Shown piece by piece: positions 56,750 to 63,520 of a stretch of DNA of 64,000 bases; position 1 is the stretch's first letter, and each line of letters begins with the position of its first letter. The DNA lies in NCBI RefSeq assembly GCF_009469615.1, contig NZ_SSXX01000001.1:806001-870000 (forward strand), in the 5' to 3' direction. The notes below the pieces were generated by a model, which saw only the letters and a list, made by a program, of their open reading frames with translations, had not been told where the DNA came from and made no database searches. The translations under genes were made by a program, and so were the position numbers. This stretch comes from Dechloromonas sp. H13. Its GTDB lineage: Bacteria > Pseudomonadota > Gammaproteobacteria > Burkholderiales > Rhodocyclaceae.

Positions 56750-57205
56750 CTACTCCAGCAGTTCCGCCGGAATCACCGCCCGCAGGACAGTCTGCGTCTC
56801 GCCGCGGCGGACCCGGTTGCTCAGCCACCACAAGGCCCCTTTCTTGATCGTCCATTCCGCCTCGTGGCCCGCCAGGAGCAGGGATGCCATCCGCCCCAGC
56901 GACGGCTGATGGCCGACGATCAGCACCGCGCCGGCCGCCCCCGGCCAACCGGAAGCGGCGATCAGTTCGGAGACGCAGGCATCCGGCCCGATCTTGCGCT
57001 GCGTCTCGAAAGGCAGCTTGAGCGCCTCGGCGGTCTGCTGGGTCCGTATCGCCGGACTGCAGATGATGCGCAAATCCTTGGGCTGATGGTCGCGTATCCA
57101 CGCCGCCATCAAGCGCGCCTGCTTCTCGCCGCGCGCCGTCAGGCGCCGCTTCAGATCGTCCTCGCCGTCCTCGGCCTCGGCATGGCGCCACAACAGCAAA
57201 TCCAT
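56750..57205 (-). CDS. sixA: SixA-type phosphohistidine phosphatase
   Basis: A 151-residue histidine phosphatase. The nucleophile is in L-L-L-W-R7-H8-A, the second catalytic Arg in C-S-P-A-I-R54-T, and the second His in L-I-V-G-H99-Q-P-S. The short form without insertions fits SixA, which dephosphorylates phosphohistidine on HPt or phosphotransferase proteins. The ATG giving M-D-L-L-L-W-R-H is preferred to one nine codons upstream because the catalytic motif normally begins at once. TATACT (57265-57270, minus) could be its -10. Confidence 0.88.
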   Translation of the reverse strand: MDLLLWRHAEAEDGEDDLKRRLTARGEKQARLMAAWIRDHQPKDLRIICSPAIRTQQTAEALKLPFETQRKIGPDACVSELIAASGWPGAAGAVLIVGHQPSLGRMASLLLAGHEAEWTIKKGALWWLSNRVRRGETQTVLRAVIPAELLE

Positions 57206-57345
57206 CTTCGTGCCCTCCAACAAATCCGGCATGATGACCTCGCGAAGTTACATGGACATTTCAACAGTATAAGTTGCGGAACGGTGCTGGTCGCCGGCAT
57301 TGCCAGCGGCTATCATTCGGGCTTGTCCATGCTCCCCTGACGACG

Positions 57346-57579
57346 ATGCGCGCACCCGCTATCCTTGCCCTCCTGCTTTCCATCCCGTTTGCCGGATGCA
57401 CTTCCGACAGGGACTATCTGGCCAGCAAGCATATTTCCCAGTCGGGACCCCTCAAGGTGCACCCCGCCCTGCTCGGCGAGCCGGCACCGTCGGCATTGCA
57501 GACCGAAACGCCGCCGGCAAGCGGCCAGGCACCAGCCAGCGAAGCGCCGGCGCAACAACCGCCAGCCGAGAATCGCTGA
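57346..57579 (+). CDS. Small lipoprotein, unknown function
   Basis: A 77-residue protein with a lipoprotein signal: A-I-L-A-L-L-L-S-I-P-F-A-G-C, with the lipid-modified cysteine at residue 17. The rest is hydrophilic, with an S-R-D/H-I-S central part and a Pro/Ala/Glu/Gln-rich tail, likely disordered. An upstream in-frame extension is open, but the ATG just before the signal is the natural start. It stands alone between sixA (divergent) and a HybE gene (convergent). I do not recognise it beyond the lipobox. Confidence 0.6.
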   Translation: MRAPAILALLLSIPFAGCTSDRDYLASKHISQSGPLKVHPALLGEPAPSALQTETPPASGQAPASEAPAQQPPAENR

Positions 57580-57620
57580 CCCGGCAAGGACTCACCGCCC
57601 CCGGCGCAGCCCGGGAAAGG

Positions 57621-58175
57621 TCAGCGCTTGCCGGCCAGCCGCCGGAAGAAGCTGCGGCGGGAAGCAGCCTGCGGTGGCGCGGCGACTTCACGCACCATCC
57701 CGCGCTCTTCCTCGGCCGGCAGCGGCACCGCCTGCCCGAGAATGCCGCTCATCACCGACGCCGCCAGCTGCAGGGCAGTAGCCATGTCGGACAGCGCACT
57801 GACCGGCGCCACCAGAGGCGAATGCTGGTAAGGCCCGAATTGCGGATCGTCGGCAGCGGTAAAGGGAACCGTTCCGGTGGGTAGTTCGACATACCGGTGC
57901 TGGCCGCCGGGAATATCGCCCCACAATTCGCCGCCACCGGGCAACAGGAACAGGTCCATGAACCAGGGCGTGATCAGCACGCCGATCCAGTCACCCCGAT
58001 AGCGGGAGAAGCCAACGGCGGCGCACCGGAGGGAGGAATTGACCGGCAGCTCCTGGCGTCCGGCAAAACAGCGTTCCAGCAAATTTGCAGGATTTTCGCC
58101 ATGCGGTACTGCCTGCGACGACTGAAACACCGTATTGTCGCTTCCGGCAGAGGGATCGCCCGCATCCATGTTCAA
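57621..58175 (-). CDS. HybE/HupJ-type hydrogenase maturation chaperone
   Basis: A 184-residue protein of the HybE family, whose members bind the Tat signal of the [NiFe]-hydrogenase small subunit until cofactors are loaded. The core (about 25-140) holds N-P-A-N-L-L-E, L-P-V-N-S-S-L, A-V-G-F-S-R-Y-R-G-D-W-I-G-V-L-I-T-P-W-F-M and D-L-F-L-L-P. The C-terminus ends A-S-R-R-S-F-F-R-R-L, which itself resembles a twin-arginine motif. No hydrogenase structural or hyp gene is in the window, so it is an orphan here; its client is unknown. Two ATGs lie two codons apart. Confidence 0.75.
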   Translation of the reverse strand: MNMDAGDPSAGSDNTVFQSSQAVPHGENPANLLERCFAGRQELPVNSSLRCAAVGFSRYRGDWIGVLITPWFMDLFLLPGGGELWGDIPGGQHRYVELPTGTVPFTAADDPQFGPYQHSPLVAPVSALSDMATALQLAASVMSGILGQAVPLPAEEERGMVREVAAPPQAASRRSFFRRLAGKR

Positions 58176-58209
58176 CGAGACCGCCCGGAAAGGGCGTCCC
58201 GATACCGCC

Positions 58210-58386
58210 CTAGTCGACCTCGCACGGCCGTTCGCGCATGTAGGCGATCCACTCGGCGAAGGTAATCTCGCGCACCTCCGGCTTGCGTCGCTCGACCGAA
58301 TGCCGGCGCTCGCTCCAGCCCACCGGCGGCCCTCTGTCCTCCGTGCGCCGGTCCTCGCCGATCCGTCTGTTCCTCGAATATTTCAT
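58210..58386 (-). CDS. 58-residue basic protein, unknown
   Basis: A short, strongly charged protein beginning M-K-Y-S-R-N-R-R-I-G-E-D-R-R and containing W-S-E-R-R-H-S-V-E-R-R followed by I-T-F-A-E-W-I-A-Y-M-R. The repeated D-R-R/E-R-R pattern and a terminal amphipathic helix look like a real conserved family of Rhodocyclales rather than chance, but I cannot name it. No membrane segment or signal is present. Another ATG 12 codons upstream is possible. Direction matches the HybE gene downstream. Confidence 0.6.
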   Translation of the reverse strand: MKYSRNRRIGEDRRTEDRGPPVGWSERRHSVERRKPEVREITFAEWIAYMRERPCEVD

Positions 58387-58541
58387 TGCATGCCCCAATT
58401 GTGTCTTCTCCGACCAACACATGCCATCAAGGCATCTACACCATGCGGATTCAGTGTGCTACGCATACAAAGACGGTTCAGTTAAGAATTTCACGGAGCA
58501 CAAGAAATCCCCGACGATCAAATTGGCGGCCAATATAATAC

Positions 58542-59525
58542 TCAACGCCGCACATCGACGACAACCCGGCCGCGCACCTTGCCCGCCAGCAGGTCGGAAG
58601 CAACGGCGATCGCCTCCCCGAGTCCGATTTCCCTCGTGATGGCATCGAGTTTCGCGATATCGAGGTCGCTTGCCAGGCGGCGCCAGGCTTCCTGGCGGAC
58701 GGCGAGCGGCGCCATCACGCTGTCGATCCCGTAGAGGGTGACACCGCGCAGGATGAACGGTGCGACGCTGGCCGGGAAATCCATTCCCTGCGCCAGCCCG
58801 CAGGCGGCGACCGCACCGCGGTATTTCGTCGTGGCGCAGGCGTTGGCCAGCGTATGGCTGCCGACGGCATCGACGACGCCCGCCCAGCGCTCCTTGCCGA
58901 GCGGTTTGCCCGGCTCCGAGAGTTCGTTGCGGTCGACCACCGCACTGGCGCCCAATCCTTTCAGATAGTCCGCTTCGGCAAGCCGCCCGGTAGACGCGAC
59001 GACCGTGTAGCCGAGGCGCGCAAGGAGGGCGATGGCGACACCGCCGACACCGCCGTTCGCGCCGGTCACCAGGATCTCGCCATCGGCCGGCTTGATGCCG
59101 TGCCTCTCGAGCGCCAGTACGCAGAGCATCGCCGTGTAACCCGCGGTGCCGATGGACATCGCCTGGCGGGCGGTGAATTGCGCCGGCAGCGCCACCAGCC
59201 AATCCCCCTTGACGCGCGCCACTTCGGCCAGACCGCCGCAATGGGTTTCCCCGACACCCCATCCATTGAGGATCACCCGGTCGCCAGGCTTCCAGGCGGG
59301 GTGGCCGCTCGCGGTCACCGTGCCGGCCAGATCGATGCCGGGAACCATGGGGAAGCGACGAACCACGGGCGACTTGCCGGTAATGGCCAACCCGTCCTTG
59401 TAGTTCAGCGTCGACCATTCGACGGTGACGGTGACGTCGGCATCCGGCAGAACGGATTCGTCGATATCCTGAAGTTGCGCCCTGTACCCGGCGTCGTCCT
59501 TGGTGATCAGTATTCCTCTGAACAT
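58542..59525 (-). CDS. acuI: AcuI/YhdH-type acrylyl-CoA reductase
   Basis: A 327-residue NADPH-dependent medium-chain reductase. The N-terminus reads [11 protein letters not shown], with N-Y-K-D-G-L-A and P-G-I-D-L-A-G-T-V typical of AcuI. The nucleotide loop is [12 protein letters not shown]. AcuI reduces acrylyl-CoA to propionyl-CoA and protects against toxic acrylate from DMSP or 3-hydroxypropionate. GGAGGACGGGTGCC precedes the ATG; an 18-base palindrome lies 63 bases upstream, a candidate operator. Confidence 0.87.
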   Translation of the reverse strand: MFRGILITKDDAGYRAQLQDIDESVLPDADVTVTVEWSTLNYKDGLAITGKSPVVRRFPMVPGIDLAGTVTASGHPAWKPGDRVILNGWGVGETHCGGLAEVARVKGDWLVALPAQFTARQAMSIGTAGYTAMLCVLALERHGIKPADGEILVTGANGGVGGVAIALLARLGYTVVASTGRLAEADYLKGLGASAVVDRNELSEPGKPLGKERWAGVVDAVGSHTLANACATTKYRGAVAACGLAQGMDFPASVAPFILRGVTLYGIDSVMAPLAVRQEAWRRLASDLDIAKLDAITREIGLGEAIAVASDLLAGKVRGRVVVDVRR

Positions 59526-59849
59526 GGCACCCGTCCTCCGTTTTCCGCGATATTGGCTAACCGCAAGCAAATGAGAAAAATCGCGCAGTGTGTAATATTG
59601 CACACGGCCCTTGGCGAATCCGGATGATACTGTTCACGGTGAAAAATGTATCGATGCAAGCGCAGAACACTGGCCACGCGCTATGCCCAACGGAGTATTG
59701 CGCAGGCATTTGTTTTCTGTTCTGATGACGCATTGATATTTGGAGTTAGCCCACGCTATCGGACGTCGAGTCCTTGGAGATATCCGTAACCAGTAGAGGC
59801 GCCTGGCAAGCGGAAAGAAGTGTGGGAGGGGTTTGGTGGAGGCAGAGAA
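59526..59849. other. 324-bp divergent gap between acuI and the VpsR-like gene
   Basis: No gene is seen. It contains an 18-base palindrome close to acuI (59588-59605) and the partial palindrome TGTATCGATGCA (59647-59658), whose left half matches the TGTATC of the site before the Gly-rich gene. No convincing -35/-10 pair is visible for the regulator. Confidence 0.6.
59588..59605. promoter_or_regulatory. 18-bp palindrome upstream of acuI
   Basis: GTGTGTAATATTGCACAC is a symmetric 9+9 palindrome with one mismatched pair. The position, 63 bases before the acuI start, fits an operator for an unidentified regulator. Confidence 0.5.
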
Positions 59850-61187
59850 TTGAAGACACGGCATGTGCTGGCGATTGACCCGCACGGTCACTTGGGAAGC
59901 CCGCTCCCCCAGGTCACCGCTGACGACCAGGCGCTCCATTGCGTGGAGTCCGTGGCGGCTGCAAGGAAAGTCCTGTCAAAGAACCATTGCAGCGTGGGAC
60001 TGGTTGTATTCGACTCATGCCCCCCGACGTTTCAGGAAGACATCGAGCAGTTGATCGCAGCAACGCCGATGACCGAGTGGATAGGCATCGTTTCCCCCCA
60101 GGCGTTCGAGTCGAAACAGTTTCAGGCATTCATCCTGAATGCCTTTCATGATTACCACACCCTGCCGATCGAACCCCAACGGCTGGCGATGAGCATTGGT
60201 CATGCTTGCGGCAAGGCCAGATTGCGGCTGTCCCTGACCGACCCCGGCAACACGTCCGGACGCTTCGGAATCTGTGGCACCAGCCCGATCATGACGAGTT
60301 TCTTTCGTCAGCTGGAGAAGGTGCTGGCGGCCGACCTGCCGGTTCTGATCTGCGGCGAATCGGGTACGGGCAAGGAATTGGTGGCACGGGCCATTCACGA
60401 CCATTCGGCGCGTTCTGACAAGCCCTTCGTCGTGGTGAACTGTGGCGCCATACCGAGCACCCTGATCCAGACCGAATTGTTCGGGCACGAGCAGGGCGCG
60501 TTTACCGGCGCGGTCAAAACCAAGATCGGAAGCATCGAGGCGGCAAACGGTGGGGTGCTGTTTCTCGACGAAATCGGCGACCTGCCGATGGACCTGCAGG
60601 GGAACCTGTTGCGGGTTCTCCAGGAACACAAGATCACGCGCCTCGGTGCGACCCAGTCGATTCCAATCGATTTCAGGCTCGTGGCCGCAACGCACGTCGA
60701 CTTGCAGGAAGCCATCCGGGCCAAGAGCTTCCGCGAAGACCTCTATTACCGTCTGAATGTCATCCAGCTGCAACTGCCCCCGCTCCGGGAACGGGGTGGC
60801 GACATCTGCCTGTTGGCGGAAACCGTCCTCAAGAACTTCACCTCGGCCACCCGAAAATGCCGGGCGCTCGGGTTCAGCAGCGACGCCATAAGAGCGATGA
60901 CCGCCTACCACTGGCCGGGCAATGTTCGCGAGCTCATCAACCGGGTTCATCGTGGCGTCATCATGAGTGACGGCAAGCTGCTCAGCGCGAGCGATCTTGG
61001 CTTTGAAACCTTCGCCCTGGAACCGCAGACCGTGACCCTTGAAAAGGCGCGCGCCTCGTTCGAACGGGACATCGTCGAAACAAGCCTGCGCGCCAATGGC
61101 AACAACGTGACCAAGACGGCACGCCAACTTGGTGTCTCCCGCGTCACCCTGTACCGGGCAATCAGCAAGCTGAACATCGAGTTGTAA
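59850..61187 (+). CDS. VpsR-like sigma-54 activator with degenerate receiver
   Basis: A 445-residue enhancer-binding protein. The N-terminal receiver-like domain (about 1-120) has D55 at the phospho-acceptor place but only D10 of the acidic pair, as in VpsR-type regulators. The AAA+ core has Walker A G-E-S-G-T-G-K-E (169-176), G-A-F-T-G-A (216-221) and V-L-F-L-D-E-I-G-D. The Fis-type helix-turn-helix (about 405-440) includes N-N-V-T-K-T-A-R-Q-L-G-V-S. A TTG start is chosen because GGAGG lies seven bases upstream and the frame then begins with the receiver; an upstream GTG has no such site. It faces a -24/-12 promoter of the secreted-protein genes. Confidence 0.85.
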   Translation: MKTRHVLAIDPHGHLGSPLPQVTADDQALHCVESVAAARKVLSKNHCSVGLVVFDSCPPTFQEDIEQLIAATPMTEWIGIVSPQAFESKQFQAFILNAFHDYHTLPIEPQRLAMSIGHACGKARLRLSLTDPGNTSGRFGICGTSPIMTSFFRQLEKVLAADLPVLICGESGTGKELVARAIHDHSARSDKPFVVVNCGAIPSTLIQTELFGHEQGAFTGAVKTKIGSIEAANGGVLFLDEIGDLPMDLQGNLLRVLQEHKITRLGATQSIPIDFRLVAATHVDLQEAIRAKSFREDLYYRLNVIQLQLPPLRERGGDICLLAETVLKNFTSATRKCRALGFSSDAIRAMTAYHWPGNVRELINRVHRGVIMSDGKLLSASDLGFETFALEPQTVTLEKARASFERDIVETSLRANGNNVTKTARQLGVSRVTLYRAISKLNIEL

Positions 61188-61391
61188 ACTCCGGGCTTCG
61201 GGACCGGGCAAGCAGCGCCCGCCTTGCCCTGGCAACTGGCAAGCGCCATTCGGCCGATTCACCCCCAACGGTTATCAGGGAATCTTGTCGCCCCCCTTGC
61301 CTTGGATGATTTTGGCGAGACGTGTGACGGACTTTCCCCCCGTGTCTGTTGCACCTGTCTTCCCCCCCACTGCCCCTACCGCGACAGACGT

Positions 61392-61409
61392 TGTATCAAT
61401 TTTGATACA
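61392..61409. promoter_or_regulatory. Palindromic activator-binding site candidate
   Basis: TGTATCAA-TT-TTGATACA has perfect eight-base arms. It lies about 220 bases before the -12 element, the usual distance for a sigma-54 enhancer, and close to the activator gene. Confidence 0.6.
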
Positions 61410-61604
61410 GGCACCAGCAGCAAAATATTCCTTTTGATTCATGACGAACAGCACCCTGGCGGGGCCAATGCCGAGCCAGGCCTGCGGCTGTCGTCAAACA
61501 GGTGTTTCACATTAGTTACACATACACCCTGGAGCGACCCAGCGATCATTTTTCTGAAAAAATTTATACAATAAAATCAATGAAATAATATTAAAACTGG
61601 ACAA

Positions 61605-61619
61605 TGGCATAGGGGTTGC
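61605..61619 (+). promoter_or_regulatory. Sigma-54 promoter of the Gly-rich secreted-protein operon
   Basis: TGGCAT-AGGGG-TTGC has the invariant GG and GC ten bases apart and differs from consensus TGGCAC-N5-TTGC by one base. Transcription would start near 61631, about 60 bases before the ATG. Confidence 0.82.
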
Positions 61620-61689
61620 TTTAGATGAAAGCGGAGGGCGTAGCTTGGCGCTATGGCCACTTCGAATAATCTTGATTGGAGGATTCACC

Positions 61690-63078
61690 ATGAACAAGAC
61701 TCTTTTGGCAGTGGCTCTGGCGTTGGCCTACAGTGCAACTCCTGCATGGGCGGAACAACAACAGCATCACAATGGCGGCCAATCTGATCCGAATGTCACC
61801 ATTACCGACAACAGCAACAACAGCGACAACAGCAACAACAGCGACAACAGCACCAAGTCCGGTAACTTCAACAACAAGGGCGATGCCGCGGCACTTGGGT
61901 TGGGTAGCACCGCCGCCAATAACGGCGCGTCGGCAACATCCAACTTCTCCAACGCCTTCAACACAAGCAAGGCGATCGCCAAGATCGAACTGAACGGCAA
62001 CGTCTCCGGCAACCGTGTTCATGACATCGGAAATACCGTCAAGAATTTCGGCGACACCAACGGCGGAACCGGCAAAGGCGGCTACGGCGGTTCCGGTGGC
62101 ACGGGTAACGGTGCAGTCGGCGCCGCGGGTGGTGCCGGTGCCGGTGGTGCAGCAGCCGCGGCTGGCGGCGCCTCGGGCGGCAGCACCAACGCATCGAATG
62201 GTGGCGCCACGGCGGGGCGGGCCAGCAATGGCAGCGCCACGAACGGTAGCGCAGGCAATGGCGGAGCAGCTCTGGGAGCGATCAGTGCCAGTCTCAACGC
62301 CAACAAGGCCAAGAGCGGCGACAGCGGTCAGTTGGGCGCCGGCCTCGGCGGCAGCACCCTCGGCGGCAGCGCCGGCGTTGGCGGCTCCGCCGGCGCGATC
62401 GATGCAACCAAGGGTGGTTCGGCCGGTTCGCTCGGCGCCGGGCTCGGTGGTATCGCTGGTTCCGAGCAGGACAAAGCCGCGGGCCTGTTTGGCGGCAACC
62501 AGACCGCAAACAATAACGGCGGCGCAGGGAGTGCCAATTCGGGTGCCACGGGCGGTGCTACCGGCAACACCTCGGCTAGTGCGGCGGCTGGTGCGGGTAC
62601 GGGCGGCGGCGTGAACGGCACCGGCGGGGCTGGCAGCGGTTCGGGTACCTCGTACTCCGGCACGGCATCGGCGAGTGGTGGTAGCAGCGGTACCGCTACC
62701 AACACTGGCGGCGCTGGCGGCAACAATGGATCCGCGACCAACGGCAGCGCTTCGACTGTCGCCACGAACGGTAGCGCCAGCACCGGGAACGCCGGCAATG
62801 GCGGAAACGGTGCTGCCGCTGGCGGTGACGGCGGCGACGGTGGTGCCGGTGGTGCCGGTGGTGCCGGTACCGGTGGCGTCGGCAATGGCGGCACCGGTGG
62901 CACCGGTGGCAACGGCGGCTCGATCGCGCTCAACGCGGGTACCTTCGACATGTCCAACAGCATGACCAACGTTGGCCAGTCCGCCGCCGGGATCATGGTG
63001 GCAGCCCAGAACAGCGGCATGAATGCGCTGGTTCAGCAAGCGGTCAACGTGCAGGCCAACCTGAACGTCGGCAAGTAA
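61690..63078 (+). CDS. Secreted Asn/Gly/Ala-rich putative fibre protein
   Basis: A 462-residue exported protein. A signal peptide (1-21, ending A-W-A) is followed by an Asn/Ser/Asp run (about 36-61, repeats of D-N-S-N-N-S), a less simple segment (about 85-120, including I-E-L-N-G-N-V-S-G-N-R-V), a Gly/Ala/Ser/Asn/Thr domain (about 123-412, many G-G-x and N-G-S-A units) and a distinct C-terminus (413-462) with Q-N-S-G-M-N-A-L-V-Q-Q-A. There is no cysteine, and the only Trp is in the signal. Composition and neighbours suggest an extracellular, possibly amyloid-forming subunit; this is inferred. GGAGG precedes the ATG. Directly under a sigma-54 promoter. Confidence 0.8.
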   Translation: MNKTLLAVALALAYSATPAWAEQQQHHNGGQSDPNVTITDNSNNSDNSNNSDNSTKSGNFNNKGDAAALGLGSTAANNGASATSNFSNAFNTSKAIAKIELNGNVSGNRVHDIGNTVKNFGDTNGGTGKGGYGGSGGTGNGAVGAAGGAGAGGAAAAAGGASGGSTNASNGGATAGRASNGSATNGSAGNGGAALGAISASLNANKAKSGDSGQLGAGLGGSTLGGSAGVGGSAGAIDATKGGSAGSLGAGLGGIAGSEQDKAAGLFGGNQTANNNGGAGSANSGATGGATGNTSASAAAGAGTGGGVNGTGGAGSGSGTSYSGTASASGGSSGTATNTGGAGGNNGSATNGSASTVATNGSASTGNAGNGGNGAAAGGDGGDGGAGGAGGAGTGGVGNGGTGGTGGNGGSIALNAGTFDMSNSMTNVGQSAAGIMVAAQNSGMNALVQQAVNVQANLNVGK

Positions 63079-63086
63079 GTCGTAGT

Positions 63087-63116
63087 CGGTCCTGGGGCTG
63101 TCCAGCCTCAGGACCG
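63087..63116 (+). terminator. Strong intercistronic hairpin
   Basis: CGGTCCTGGGGCT and AGCCTCAGGACCG form a 13-pair stem (one G-T pair) with a four-base loop, eight bases after the Gly-rich gene. No T-tract follows, so it may be a partial terminator or an mRNA 3'-end shield. Confidence 0.75.
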
Positions 63117-63145
63117 TTACCCTACTTCAGGAAAGGGGAAGTGTC

Positions 63146-63520
63146 GTGAAAGCAATTGCGCATTCCCATTGGTTCGTCGTCACGACGTTGATTGGCAGCG
63201 CTTTTCTACCTCTTCAGGCAACCGCCGAAGCAGTGGACCCGGTGGCCAAGGTCGATGTCGGCGCAAGTAGCATGTTTGGCACTGTTGCGGTCGACGCCCA
63301 AGATTTGGCATTTTCCCGGGGGGGAGCCGAAGTCACCCTCAATGACCTCAAGAGCAATGGCGCCGTGATCGGCAACCAGGCCAACAACCTGACTACAGGC
63401 AGCAACTGGGTCGGGGAAGGTTCGTTCGCCGGCGCCAGCGGTTTTTCCACGGTGCTTCAAAACTCCGGCAACAACGTCTTGATACAAAACGCGACCATCA
63501 TCAACTTGCAAGTGCAATGA
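63146..63520 (+). CDS. Small secreted protein with shared C-terminal motif
   Basis: A 124-residue exported protein. GTG start with GGAAAGGGGAA upstream; signal peptide about 1-28 (cleavage near A-T-A-E-A). The mature part is rich in G, A, N and V and has V-D-V-G-A-S-S-M-F-G-T-V-A-V and N-G-A-V-I-G-N-Q-A-N-N-L. Its C-terminus L-Q-N-S-G-N-N-V-L-I-Q-N-A-T matches the C-terminus of the Gly-rich protein (Q-N-S-G-x-N-x-L-[VI]-Q-x-A). By position and motif it may be a minor fibre subunit or nucleator. The stop overlaps the peptidase start (ATGA). Confidence 0.75.
   Translation: MKAIAHSHWFVVTTLIGSAFLPLQATAEAVDPVAKVDVGASSMFGTVAVDAQDLAFSRGGAEVTLNDLKSNGAVIGNQANNLTTGSNWVGEGSFAGASGFSTVLQNSGNNVLIQNATIINLQVQ

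Larger units (their letters stand above)
61188..61689. other. 502-bp regulatory gap upstream of the Gly-rich gene
   Basis: No convincing gene is seen. The left part is GC-rich with pyrimidine runs. An 8+2+8 palindrome (61392-61409) and a long AT-rich stretch (about 61540-61600) precede a strong -24/-12 promoter (61605-61619). The leader to the next ATG is about 60 bases. Confidence 0.75.

Noticed and set aside
61224-61574. A 116-codon frame in the gap before the Gly-rich gene
   Set aside because: No ribosome site, no domain, overlaps the palindrome and AT-rich control region, and composition does not resemble a protein.
62050-62930. Gly/Ala-rich stretch as a mycobacterial PE_PGRS protein or a DNA satellite
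   Set aside because: No PE domain is present, and units vary too much at DNA level to be a tandem satellite. The neighbours favour a secreted fibre-type protein.
61651-63039. Long minus-strand frames opposite the Gly-rich gene
   Set aside because: GGN/GCN repeats leave the opposite strand free of stops. The forward frame has a signal peptide, ribosome site and structured ends; the reverse has none.
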